This document shows positions 8,194 through 16,393 of a stretch of 64,000 nucleotides of DNA, piece after piece. Numbering within the stretch: position 1 is the first letter of the stretch; the number at the start of each line of letters is the position of its first letter. The translations under genes were made by a program, and so were the position numbers. Origin of the DNA: Staphylococcus sp. NRL 16/872 (GTDB lineage: Bacteria; Bacillota; Bacilli; Staphylococcales; Staphylococcaceae). The DNA is taken from contig NZ_CP119327.1 in assembly GCF_022815905.2 (NCBI RefSeq), positions 372,001 through 436,000 of the forward strand, in the 5' to 3' direction. The notes under the pieces are model-generated. The model was not told the origin of the DNA and ran no database searches. It was given only the letters and a program-made list of their open reading frames with translations.

Positions 8194-9858
8194 ATGACTA
8201 AAAAAAATTATTCTGCTGCGGATATGGTCATTGATACTTTGAAAAATAATAACGTAGATTATGTGTTTGGAATTCCTGGAGCAAAAATTGATTATCTATT
8301 TGACGCTTTAGAAGATGATGGCCCAGAACTTATCGTAACGCGTCACGAACAAAATGCTGCTATGATGGCACAAGGTGTAGGACGTATTACAGGTAATCCA
8401 GGTGTGGCTTTAGTAACAAGTGGTCCCGGGGTAAGTAACTTAACAACTGGATTATTAACTGCAACGTCAGAAGGTGACCCTGTTTTAGCAATTGGTGGTC
8501 AAGTTAAACGTAATGACTTATTACGTCAAACGCACCAAGCGGTAGATAATGTTTCGTTATTGAAATCATCTACTAAATACAGCGCAGAAGTTCAAGATCC
8601 TGAATCATTATCTGAAGTTATGACAAATGCCATTCGTACTGCTACTTCAGGTAAAAATGGTGCAAGCTTCATCAGTATTCCACAAGACGTTATTTCAGCT
8701 CCTGTACAATCTAAAGCTATTGATTTATGTCAACAACCACGTTTAGGCGTACCATCAACAGAAGATATTAAAGAAGTTATTAACGATATTAAAGAAGCTA
8801 AATTCCCTGTATTACTTGCAGGTATGAGAAGTTCAAGTGAGAAAGAAACTGAAGCAATTCGTCAATTAGTTCAAAAAACAAACTTACCAGTAGTAGAAAC
8901 ATTCCAAGGCGCTGGTGTACTTAACCGTGAATTAGAGAACCACTTCTTTGGTCGTGTTGGTTTATTCCGTAACCAAGTAGGTGACGAATTATTAAGAAAA
9001 GCTGATTTAGTAGTAACGATTGGTTATGACCCAATTGAATATGAAGCAAGTAACTGGAACAAAGAATTAGATACAGAAATTATCGTTATTGATGAAGTTC
9101 AAGCAGAGATTACTAATTACTTACGTCCTAAAAAAGAATTAGTAGGTAACATTGCTGGTACAATTCAATTATTATCAGAACATATTGATGGCACAATTAT
9201 TGATCAAAAACATTTAGATGATTTAGAGCAATTAAGAGCTAATATTATTGAAACAACTGGAATTAAATATACACATGAAGATGGCGTAATGCACCCATTA
9301 GAAATTATTGAAACAATGCAAAACACTTTAACTGATGATACTACTGTTACTGTAGACGTAGGTAGTCATTACATTTGGATGGCTCGTAAATTTAGAAGTT
9401 ACAATCCTAGACACTTACTATTTAGTAATGGTATGCAAACACTAGGTGTAGCGTTACCATGGGCAATCGCAGCTGCTTTAGTACGTCCTAATACACAAGT
9501 TGTATCAGTAGCTGGTGACGGTGGTTTCTTATTCTCTGGTCAAGATCTTGAAACAGCTGTCCGTAAAAAATTAAACATCATCCAATTAATTTGGAATGAT
9601 GGTAAATATAATATGGTAGAATTCCAAGAAGAAATGAAATACAACCGTTCATCTGGTGTTGAATTTGGACCAGTTGATTATGTGAAATATGCTGAATCAT
9701 TTGGTGCTAAAGGTCTTCGCGTAAGAAGCCAAGAAGAACTTGAAGCTGCGCTTAAAGAAGGATATGAAACAGAAGGTCCAGTATTAATCGATATTCCAGT
9801 AAACTACAAAGATAACATTAAGTTATCTACAAATGTATTACCAGATTCTTTAAACTAA
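8194..9858 (+). CDS. alsS: Catabolic acetolactate synthase
   Basis: Thiamine-diphosphate enzyme that joins two pyruvates to acetolactate plus CO2, 554 aa. The catalytic glutamate is in TRHEQNAA (Glu52). The ThDP/Mg motif is [10 protein letters not shown], followed about 25 residues later by WNDGKYN. No separate regulatory subunit is nearby, and the size and the adjacent decarboxylase gene fit the catabolic AlsS/BudB type rather than IlvB. The ATG at 8194 has GAAAGGA 11 bases upstream; ATG 8188 runs straight into TAA. It forms an operon with budA 36 bases downstream. Transcription probably has to read through the hairpin at 8073-8153. The cytoplasmic pathway leads to acetoin and limits acid stress. 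Confidence 0.95.
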   Translation: MTKKNYSAADMVIDTLKNNNVDYVFGIPGAKIDYLFDALEDDGPELIVTRHEQNAAMMAQGVGRITGNPGVALVTSGPGVSNLTTGLLTATSEGDPVLAIGGQVKRNDLLRQTHQAVDNVSLLKSSTKYSAEVQDPESLSEVMTNAIRTATSGKNGASFISIPQDVISAPVQSKAIDLCQQPRLGVPSTEDIKEVINDIKEAKFPVLLAGMRSSSEKETEAIRQLVQKTNLPVVETFQGAGVLNRELENHFFGRVGLFRNQVGDELLRKADLVVTIGYDPIEYEASNWNKELDTEIIVIDEVQAEITNYLRPKKELVGNIAGTIQLLSEHIDGTIIDQKHLDDLEQLRANIIETTGIKYTHEDGVMHPLEIIETMQNTLTDDTTVTVDVGSHYIWMARKFRSYNPRHLLFSNGMQTLGVALPWAIAAALVRPNTQVVSVAGDGGFLFSGQDLETAVRKKLNIIQLIWNDGKYNMVEFQEEMKYNRSSGVEFGPVDYVKYAESFGAKGLRVRSQEELEAALKEGYETEGPVLIDIPVNYKDNIKLSTNVLPDSLN

Positions 9859-9894
9859 TTTTAAGCAAACAAATCAATGGGAGTGAATAATAAT

Positions 9895-10599
9895 ATGAGT
9901 CATGTATTATATCAACACGGGACATTAGGTACATTGATGGCAGGATTATTAGAAGGTACTGCTACAATTGACGAGTTATTAGAACATGGTGATTCAGGAC
10001 TAGCTACGTTAACAGGTTCTAATGGCGAAGTTATCTTCCTTAATGGCGAAGCGTTTCATGCGAATGAACACAAAGAATTTAAAAAACTAAATGGTGACGA
10101 AATGACACCTTACGCTACAATTACACGTTTCGAAGCGGATCATTCTTATCAAACAGCAGATAAAGACTCTGAAAATGTATTAAATGAAGTCAAAGAGCAT
10201 ATGATGAGTGATAATTTATTCTCAGCTGTAAAAATTAGTGGTACATTTAAAAAAATGCATGTACGTATGATGCCTAAGCAAGAACCACCTTATACACGCT
10301 TAATTGATTCTGCACGTCGTCAACCTGAAGAGACACGTGAAGATATCAAAGGTACAATTATTGGTTTCTTCACACCAGAATTATTCCATGGTATTGGTTC
10401 TGCAGGATTCCATATCCACTTTGCAAATGATGATCGTAACTTTGGTGGACATGTCTTAGATTTTGAAGTGGATGATGTTAAGGTCGAAATTCAAAACTTT
10501 GAAACTTTCGAACAACATTTCCCAATTAATAATAAAACATTTACAGACACAGAAATTGATTATGCAGATGTAGATGCTGAAATCAGAGAAGCAGAATAG
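9895..10599 (+). CDS. budA: Alpha-acetolactate decarboxylase
   Basis: Converts acetolactate to acetoin and CO2, 234 aa. The metal-binding histidines are in GFHIHFAND and GGHVLDFEV, the pattern of the zinc-dependent AldC/BudA family. The start is set at 9895, because GGGAG stands 11 bases before it; the ATG at 9877 has none, and the resulting length matches the staphylococcal family. It is the second gene of the alsS operon. It is followed by an imperfect hairpin with a short T-run (about 10625-10675). Confidence 0.95.
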   Translation: MSHVLYQHGTLGTLMAGLLEGTATIDELLEHGDSGLATLTGSNGEVIFLNGEAFHANEHKEFKKLNGDEMTPYATITRFEADHSYQTADKDSENVLNEVKEHMMSDNLFSAVKISGTFKKMHVRMMPKQEPPYTRLIDSARRQPEETREDIKGTIIGFFTPELFHGIGSAGFHIHFANDDRNFGGHVLDFEVDDVKVEIQNFETFEQHFPINNKTFTDTEIDYADVDAEIREAE

Positions 10600-10762
10600 A
10601 ATAAATTTATTTTCATAAAAATAAGAACGAGATAAGTGCACATTAAATTAATGATGATGCATTTATCTCTTTTTTATATTTAAAAAATTTAAAATAATAT
10701 ATTACACAATGTGAATTAGTGGTATAATAACTAAAAATTTCATTTTTCGGAGGTACATCAAG

Positions 10763-11698
10763 ATGCAATGTCCAAATTGTGGTCAGCCATATCAACCAGG
10801 AGATTTATTTTGCGGAGAATGTGGAACAAAATTACCAACTACAACTTCACAATCAACGCCTTCAACATCAGAATCATTAAACTTGGATAATAATCATACT
10901 CATTCACAAAAGGGAGTGTCATCAACAACACAATCTACTTTTTCTTCAGAAACCAACAAAGAGGATAAATCTAATAACTTTGGTCAAAGTACTCATCAAA
11001 CTGAGTTTGACCGAGCGCAATATGCAAAAAGTTATCCATCTTATGAGCAGCGTTATGCTCAAGGTGAATTTAGTAATAAAGTGAAATCAATATTTAGTGA
11101 AAGTAAACATTTCTTTAAACAAGCTTTTAGTTCTCACGATGCAACGATTAAAGGTAATCATTCATTTAGCTATTCTTTATTAATTTCATTAATAGTAGTA
11201 GGTCTTTTAATTTTAGGTATGTTTATCCATTTATACATCGTGGATAATTTTGGCGCGTACGTAACTGGAGTTACGTCAATTATTTTAAGGGTAATACTAG
11301 GAGTAGCTTTTGCAACTGGCTTTTTATTTATAGTTACATTTGGTTTGATTCGATTAACTGTGGTACAGCCAGTTTTATTTAAAAAATTATTATCAGATTT
11401 CGTGCTTATTAATACAATTTCCGTATTCATTTTATATTTAGGACTATTTGTCTTATTTCTTAAAATGTATATACTGAGCGGTATATTAGTTGTTTTTTCA
11501 ATTATTTTATTATTTACATCTTGTGTCTACCTAATTACTAAAAACAGCGTGAACCAAACATTACGTTTACCAAGTTTTTATAGTATTGTTATTTTCTTTG
11601 CAGTAGTAGGGCTGGCGATACATTTAGGTGGATCAGCATTAATCGATCAATTTGATGATTTAGGTCTTGCTCATAGATTGTTCTGGAAGTGGTTCTAA
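10763..11698 (+). CDS. Zinc-ribbon membrane protein, first of a coupled pair
   Basis: A 311-aa protein. An N-terminal zinc ribbon (CPNC...CGEC: Cys3, Cys6, Cys17, Cys20) is followed by a Ser/Thr/Gln-rich linker to about residue 115 and then several hydrophobic helices from about 135 to the end. CGGAGG precedes the ATG. Its TAA overlaps the ATG of the next gene by one base, so the two are translationally coupled. The cytoplasmic zinc ribbon plus membrane domain recalls the broad family containing TcaA and YvbJ, but I do not recognise a characterised orthologue for this member. Confidence 0.7.
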   Translation: MQCPNCGQPYQPGDLFCGECGTKLPTTTSQSTPSTSESLNLDNNHTHSQKGVSSTTQSTFSSETNKEDKSNNFGQSTHQTEFDRAQYAKSYPSYEQRYAQGEFSNKVKSIFSESKHFFKQAFSSHDATIKGNHSFSYSLLISLIVVGLLILGMFIHLYIVDNFGAYVTGVTSIILRVILGVAFATGFLFIVTFGLIRLTVVQPVLFKKLLSDFVLINTISVFILYLGLFVLFLKMYILSGILVVFSIILLFTSCVYLITKNSVNQTLRLPSFYSIVIFFAVVGLAIHLGGSALIDQFDDLGLAHRLFWKWF

Positions 11699-12771
11699 TG
11701 AGATATTGTAAACACTGTGGAAGTAAGATTGTTCCGGGTCAAAGAGTGTGTACACAATGTGGGACTCGACTAGTCACAGAGACTAGTTCGGTTCCGCCTT
11801 TTCAAAATGAACCGAGAACATCGAAAAGAGTTCCTACGCCTTTCAAAATTATAATAGTGGCTTTGGTTCTTTTATTAGTAGGTGCTTTCTTTATAGTAAA
11901 ACATCAATTATCACCAGATAGAGAAGGAGAACAAATTGCAAAAGCTGCAAAGTCTGAAGATATAAAGACCTTATCAAAGTTTGTCACTACAAATGGTAGG
12001 AAATTATCTGATGATGAATTGAGAGCTTATATTAAATTGTTGAAAACTGAAGGTAATTTAGATAATAATGGCAATGAATTACAAAAAGCTATTAAAGAAG
12101 CAAATCATACTAATAAAAAGGAAATTTCTGTCCATGATCTTAGTGGGGATTTGATATTAAGTGTAAAAGAAGAAGGAAAACGCTATTTACTATTTAATAA
12201 GTATACATATGAAATCCCACAGCAAGATTTTAAGATCAAAGGTTCAGATAATGCGCTCCTTACTTATACGCTAGACGGAAAAAAACGAGAAGTTCAATTA
12301 AAGAAACAAGAAGATGTCTATCTCGGAAAATTTACAATAGGAGACTATTCTCTTAGTGCTAGTAAGAAAATAGGTGAGCGTGTGCATAAAGGAAAGTTAG
12401 ATCTTGAGATGATGCACCAGACTCCAGTGGCTACTGAAAAATTTAAGGAGAGATGGTTTACCATTGCGCATACATCTGGTGCTTTATTTATAGAAAATAA
12501 AGACACTGACATTTATGTTAATGATAAAAAAGTTGGTAACTATGCTGATAGTCTTAGAGTATACAGTCCTTACACTAGAGAAGAAAATGTGAAGATATAT
12601 GCAATAGGAAAAATGGATAATAAAAAGACGTTTAAGTCTAATGTGGTAAGTCTCAATGATGAGTTTAAACATGCTAATATTGATGGCATCATTGATATTT
12701 CTTTAAATTTTGATGAAAAAGAAATTGGTGACTATGAAGCTAAAAAAGCAGATGAAATGTCAAATAATTAA
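11698..12771 (+). CDS. TcaA/YvbJ-like zinc-ribbon membrane-anchored protein
   Basis: A 357-aa protein with an N-terminal zinc ribbon (CKHC...CTQC), one transmembrane helix (about residues 47-66) and a long extracytoplasmic region that is mostly polar. This layout is that of TcaA, a staphylococcal protein linked to glycopeptide susceptibility, and of B. subtilis YvbJ. The start is ATG 11698, which overlaps the upstream stop (TAATG), with GGAAGTGG about 8 bases before it; the GTG at 11689 would lie within the upstream gene end. The role in cell-envelope sensing is inferred from architecture only. Confidence 0.7.
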   Translation: MRYCKHCGSKIVPGQRVCTQCGTRLVTETSSVPPFQNEPRTSKRVPTPFKIIIVALVLLLVGAFFIVKHQLSPDREGEQIAKAAKSEDIKTLSKFVTTNGRKLSDDELRAYIKLLKTEGNLDNNGNELQKAIKEANHTNKKEISVHDLSGDLILSVKEEGKRYLLFNKYTYEIPQQDFKIKGSDNALLTYTLDGKKREVQLKKQEDVYLGKFTIGDYSLSASKKIGERVHKGKLDLEMMHQTPVATEKFKERWFTIAHTSGALFIENKDTDIYVNDKKVGNYADSLRVYSPYTREENVKIYAIGKMDNKKTFKSNVVSLNDEFKHANIDGIIDISLNFDEKEIGDYEAKKADEMSNN

Positions 12772-12801
12772 AGATTAAAATTTAATTTAAATTATAAAAA
12801 T

Positions 12802-12846
12802 GAGCAATAAAGAAAGGTATTGCATTAATACGTTTCTTTCTTGCTC
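12802..12846. terminator. Hairpin after the zinc-ribbon operon
   Basis: A 14-base stem with one mismatch (12802-12815 with 12833-12846) and an inner gtatt/aatac stem. No clear T-run follows, so termination strength is uncertain. Confidence 0.5.
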
Positions 12847-12853
12847 AATATAG

Positions 12854-13015
12854 TTATTCACTTACTGGAATGATTAAGTGTGAGTCATAATCGCCACCAG
12901 TATAAACTAGGTGGTTACCTTTGTTTACAGTATCTTCGTGTTCGTAACGTGTTTTCATCTTAGGTAATGGTGTGCTATTACCTTTAATAATTTCGTTACC
13001 TTTAACAAATGATTT
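12854..13015 (-). pseudogene. C-terminal remnant of an unidentified gene
   Basis: The minus strand reads an open frame of 53 residues with normal staphylococcal codon use, ending in HLIIPVSE and a TAA at 12854-12856. It has no start codon and is cut off upstream by an in-frame TAA. The residues (for example TRYEHEDTVNKGNHLVYTGG) look like real protein, not a shadow frame. I cannot name the family. It lies between the zinc-ribbon operon and a TetR gene. Confidence 0.45.
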
Positions 13016-13093
13016 TTATAACTTAGTTGAAAGTGTAAATGTAGTGTAATTAATTTTTATTGTAAGTATATTGATATGAGAAATTACTGTACG

Positions 13094-13123
13094 TTGTACG
13101 AAAACCAACAAAATCGATATAAT
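13094..13123 (+). promoter_or_regulatory. Promoter of the TetR-family gene
   Basis: TTGTAC (13094-13099), 18-base spacer, perfect TATAAT (13118-13123). The -35 overlaps a GTAC-GTT-GTAC dyad (13089-13099) that could be an autoregulatory site. Confidence 0.5.
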
Positions 13124-13160
13124 TGTATAAGAACATACCGTATAAAGAGAGGTCTAAACT

Positions 13161-13754
13161 ATGGTTCAAGATCGTAGAGTTAGAAAATCACAAAATGCGA
13201 TTAAATATGCATTTCTTGAATTACTTAATCAACATAATTTTAATGAAATAACAGTACAACAAATCACTGATTTAGCTGATATCAATCGTGGTACATTCTA
13301 TACGCATTACTTAGATAAATATGATTTATTAGAAAAAATGGAAGACGAACAAGTGGAAAAAGTTAGAGTGTTTATTGAAGAAAGTAAACAAAACAGTGGA
13401 GGCAAATTTACTACTGATGATTTACGAGAAATAATGGAATTTCTAATCTCTCATATTGAAGAGAATATCGAATTTTATCAATTAATGTTTAAAGTAGGTA
13501 AAGACTCTACTTTACATGAAAAATTATATAGCTTGCTAAATAATTATTTAAATAGCTTTACAAGCATGAAGGGAGAAATAAGCGGTATACCATTTTCATA
13601 TTTTATGAGCTATGTTTCAGGGGCAGGATTATCCTTTTTAAGACATTGGGTAGAAGACAATCAACGTATACCTAAAGAAGATTTAATTAATTACTTTTAT
13701 GACATTGTTAATCATGGTCCGGCGACTATTATACAAAGAGAAATTAATAAATGA
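13161..13754 (+). CDS. TetR/AcrR-family transcriptional regulator
   Basis: A 197-aa protein with the N-terminal TetR helix-turn-helix: ITVQQITDLADINRGTFYTHYLDKYDLL at about residues 33-60. The remainder is the variable helical ligand and dimerisation domain. GAGAGG precedes the ATG. No divergent partner is adjacent, because the upstream minus-strand gene is only a remnant. The lost neighbour may have been its target. Ligand unknown. Confidence 0.85.
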   Translation: MVQDRRVRKSQNAIKYAFLELLNQHNFNEITVQQITDLADINRGTFYTHYLDKYDLLEKMEDEQVEKVRVFIEESKQNSGGKFTTDDLREIMEFLISHIEENIEFYQLMFKVGKDSTLHEKLYSLLNNYLNSFTSMKGEISGIPFSYFMSYVSGAGLSFLRHWVEDNQRIPKEDLINYFYDIVNHGPATIIQREINK

Positions 13755-13904
13755 ATATAAAAATCAACGTTTTCTTAATTGCCGTTAAGAAAACGTTAGC
13801 CCAATAGTAGATATTGGAGATACATATTGGCTTTGGTTTAAGTCAGTAATATGTTCCTAATTTTACACCTAGTCTTACCTTCAAAATAGTCTAGGTGCTT
13901 TTTT
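13755..13904 (+). terminator. Two hairpins after the TetR gene, the second with a T-run
   Basis: aacgttttctta/ttaagaaaacgtt (about 13764-13795) is a strong stem without a T-tract. Some 70 bases later cacctag (13866-13872) pairs with ctaggtg (13891-13897), followed by TTTTTT. The stretch between is unassigned and could be a short untranslated RNA. Confidence 0.6.
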
Positions 13905-13956
13905 ATTACATTTATTGAACCATAACACTCTAAAATTAGAAAATTATAGTTTGGTG

Positions 13957-14004
13957 TGTCGTTTATATTTGACATATATGTAGATGTCGTTTATATTTGA
14001 CATA
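13957..14004 (+). promoter_or_regulatory. Duplicated 20-bp operator-like repeat embedded in a promoter
   Basis: Two identical 20-base copies (tgtcgtttatatttgacata at 13957-13976 and 13985-14004, period 28). Each has TGTC/GACA dyad ends. The TTGACA of copy 1 (13969-13974) serves as -35, and TATATT (13992-13997) inside copy 2 as -10, with a 17-base spacer. A protein bound to either copy would cover the promoter. Confidence 0.7.
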
Positions 14005-14037
14005 AAGAAGCTATTAGTAATTAAGAGGTGATTAATA

Positions 14038-14547
14038 GTGGCTAATTTTCGAGATAAGATGATTAATCGAGTAATTGGAACTACAAGTGAACGAGACGAG
14101 AGAGAAAAACAAGAAATTTATGCACAGTTTACTACTGCTTTTTTAATTACTTATTTTGGATTATTAATATTAGCAGCCATTAGTTTAATTAATGATTTTG
14201 TAGTGCAGCGTATTAATATTCCTACTATTGGAATATTTGTACTGTTCTTTGTGGCTAATATATCTTTAATGATTGGCATTAAAAAGAAGAAACTCAATGA
14301 AGATCGTGTGTACTCTAAGGAGGAATATCAACAATTATTAAAGAAACATAAGATAAGTTGTGTGCTAGCAGGAATAATATTTGGTGGTTTTATGATGCTA
14401 TTTGATTTAATTCAATTATATTTTTCTCATGAACCTATTGAATTAGGTATGCTTTTCTTCAAAAATATTTTATCTGGTTTAGCGTTTGGCTTACTTGCTT
14501 ATTTTTTTGGAAAAAGCAAAATTAAAAAAGAATACAAAAAGGGGTAG
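14038..14547 (+). CDS. Membrane protein, first of a tandem paralogous pair (possibly DUF3278)
   Basis: A 169-aa protein with a charged N-terminus (ERDEREKQ at about 18-25), then four likely membrane helices in two pairs (about 32-55, 63-80; 112-130, 140-158) separated by a charged loop with VYSKEEYQQLLKKHK. The next gene has the same plan (GRDEREQG, VYSRKEYQRLLKKT), so the two are paralogues. The start is GTG 14038 with AAGAGGTG 7 bases upstream. The pattern is consistent with DUF3278-type proteins, which often sit beside HTH repressors, but no such repressor is adjacent here. Confidence 0.7.
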   Translation: MANFRDKMINRVIGTTSERDEREKQEIYAQFTTAFLITYFGLLILAAISLINDFVVQRINIPTIGIFVLFFVANISLMIGIKKKKLNEDRVYSKEEYQQLLKKHKISCVLAGIIFGGFMMLFDLIQLYFSHEPIELGMLFFKNILSGLAFGLLAYFFGKSKIKKEYKKG

Positions 14548-14550
14548 AGC

Positions 14551-15057
14551 ATGATGAATAAATTTAATGAAAAATTATTTAACTGGTTTACTCAAAATTT
14601 TACTGGTAGAGATGAACGGGAACAAGGCGTATTAGAACATAATCTAGCCATTATGTTTTTATTAACATATATTGTTATTGCGATTTTAAGTTTTATAAGT
14701 TTTCTTGTTGATGTAACTAAAAATACAATAAGTTTCGGCACGGTAAGTCTTTTAGTTTTATTTGCGATATTAACTATCGTTTCATTATATATAAATAGAA
14801 GAAATCGTTTAGACGAATCTAAAGTCTATTCTCGAAAAGAATATCAGCGTTTACTAAAGAAAACTGCTATTAAAGGTGTATTTTTAGTGTTTTACTTTGC
14901 TATAATAATGTTTATTTTAACTGGTGTAGTCTTCCCTTATATTTTCAATGAGGCGCCTCATTTTCTAAGACAATTTGTGACTTGCTGCATCTCAGGATTA
15001 ATGTATGGGGGCATAATGTTTATCTATTATGTACTAATGATAAAAAAAGAATATTGA
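14551..15057 (+). CDS. Membrane protein, second of the tandem paralogous pair
   Basis: A 168-aa protein with the same layout as the gene 3 bases upstream: a short polar N-terminus with TGRDEREQG, two helices, a charged loop with SKVYSRKEYQRLLKK and two further helices. It probably arose by duplication and may form a heteromer with its partner. The ATG at 14551 is preceded by AAGGGG within the end of the first gene. Function unknown; co-expressed from the promoter with duplicated repeats at 13957-14004. Confidence 0.7.
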   Translation: MMNKFNEKLFNWFTQNFTGRDEREQGVLEHNLAIMFLLTYIVIAILSFISFLVDVTKNTISFGTVSLLVLFAILTIVSLYINRRNRLDESKVYSRKEYQRLLKKTAIKGVFLVFYFAIIMFILTGVVFPYIFNEAPHFLRQFVTCCISGLMYGGIMFIYYVLMIKKEY

Positions 15058-15116
15058 TATATTAAACTCCTTAAATATTATATAATTAATTTATAAAATA
15101 TTTAAGGAGCATTTTT

Positions 15117-15833
15117 ATGTTAAAAGCTGATCCGATTATAGCGAAAATGAAGAATCAAAAAATTAACTATGACAGAGTACTGAAAAAGTTAATTAATCAA
15201 TGGGAACGTCAAGAATTACGTCCTAAAATTCTACTTCATAGTTGTTGCGCACCGTGTAGCACCTATACACTAGAGTATTTAACACAATATGCGGATGTAG
15301 CAATCTATTTTGCTAATCCTAATATTCATCCTAAAAATGAATATTTACGTCGCGCTAAAGTTCAAGAACAATTTGTAAAAGATTTTAATGAAAGAACAGG
15401 ACAGAATGTTCAATATATTGAAGCAGAGTATAAGCCTCATGAATTTATGAAAATGGCGAAATCTCGTGGTTTAACTGATGAGCCAGAAGGGGGACTACGC
15501 TGTACAGCTTGTTTTGAAATGCGTCTAGAATTAGTGGCGGAAGCAGCAGTGAAATATGGGTATGACTATTTTGGTAGTGCGTTAACATTATCACCTAAAA
15601 AGAACGCGCAACTTATTAATGAATTAGGTATGGAAGTTCAAAATATATATGATGTAAGTTATTTACCAAGCGATTTCAAGAAGAATAAAGGTTATGAGCG
15701 TTCGATTGAAATGTGTAATGATTATCATATCTTTAGACAATGTTATTGTGGATGTGTCTTTGCTGCTATGGCGCAAGGTATTGATTTTAAAACGATTAAT
15801 CAGGAAGCAAAAGCATTTCTTCAACAATTTTAA
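15117..15833 (+). CDS. queH: Epoxyqueuosine reductase QueH
   Basis: A 238-aa protein of the former DUF208 family, which reduces epoxyqueuosine to queuosine in tRNA, the last step of this modification pathway. Cysteines for the metal centres are visible: HSCCAPCSTY (Cys43, 44, 47), GLRCTACFEMRL and QCYCGC near the C-terminus. AAGGAGC lies 7 bases before the ATG. Monocistronic, closed by a strong hairpin. It is the non-orthologous replacement for QueG, and the presence of one is normal in staphylococci. Confidence 0.9.
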   Translation: MLKADPIIAKMKNQKINYDRVLKKLINQWERQELRPKILLHSCCAPCSTYTLEYLTQYADVAIYFANPNIHPKNEYLRRAKVQEQFVKDFNERTGQNVQYIEAEYKPHEFMKMAKSRGLTDEPEGGLRCTACFEMRLELVAEAAVKYGYDYFGSALTLSPKKNAQLINELGMEVQNIYDVSYLPSDFKKNKGYERSIEMCNDYHIFRQCYCGCVFAAMAQGIDFKTINQEAKAFLQQF

Positions 15834-15845
15834 ATACCATAAAAA

Positions 15846-15885
15846 TATCCCAACTTGAACTTATATTTTAAATCAAGTTGGGATA
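15846..15885. terminator. Terminator after queH
   Basis: A perfect 13-bp stem (15846-15858 with 15873-15885) with a 14-base AT-rich loop. The T-tract is poor. Confidence 0.7.
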
Positions 15886-15893
15886 ATTATTTC

Positions 15894-16014
15894 AGACTGT
15901 AGACAATCCTTTACACTCTTCGTCACCTTATGCGTGCCTTGCTCATTTACACATAGTAAACTCCCGTCGTTACGCATTGCGCTTCCTCGATTGACAAAGG
16001 TTTTCTTTCAGTCT
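15894..16014. repeat. Palindromic intergenic repeat, family 1, copy B (short form)
   Basis: A 121-base element with imperfect inverted ends (agactg..acaat.cctttaca at the left, tgacaaaggtttt..cagtct at the right) and an inner atgcgt/acgcat pair. It matches copy A at 5740-5918 in block order. Like copy A it fills a convergent intergenic gap right after a terminator. Confidence 0.75.
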
Positions 16015-16021
16015 TTGTTTT

Positions 16022-16315
16022 TTATATTGTACGATTGATAAAACGAATAATTGCTAAAACTGCTATAACTCCCGTAGAAATGATGCCGGCGATTTTTAAA
16101 CCTTTTTTCTCTTTTTCAGGTTCTGGATCTTTATTTTCCATCATTTCTAATAATTCACGTTCGATTTCAAGATCGAGAGCAGTTTTTTTCTCTCCATTAT
16201 AGCCAATACTATTATCGTCATCATCATGTTGTTTATTATTTTGTGTAGAAGTTTCAGTTTCTTTTGTCGATGATTGTTGGTTAGATGGATTTTTCTCTTT
16301 ATCTTCTATAGCCAT
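16022..16315 (-). CDS. Small tail-anchored membrane protein, hypothetical
   Basis: A 97-aa protein. Residues 1-70 are very polar (Ser/Thr/Asn/Gln run, DDDDN, then an acidic helix ELEIERELLEMMENK-like segment) and residues 73-91 form one hydrophobic helix at the C-terminal end, so the protein is probably anchored by its tail with the charged part in the cytoplasm. CGGAGGAG lies close before the ATG. It sits immediately downstream of pyrD on the same strand (78-base gap). No function is recognised. Confidence 0.65.
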   Translation of the reverse strand: MAIEDKEKNPSNQQSSTKETETSTQNNKQHDDDDNSIGYNGEKKTALDLEIERELLEMMENKDPEPEKEKKGLKIAGIISTGVIAVLAIIRFINRTI

Positions 16316-16393
16316 GCAATACTCCTCCGATAAACTTTCTTATCTTTGGTTTCAGTATATTACTTTCTGCTAGGAAGTAAAGTATATTTATGA

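Noticed and set aside
13957..14004. Direct repeats as a possible CRISPR array
   Set aside because: Only two copies with an 8-base gap, and they coincide with promoter elements.
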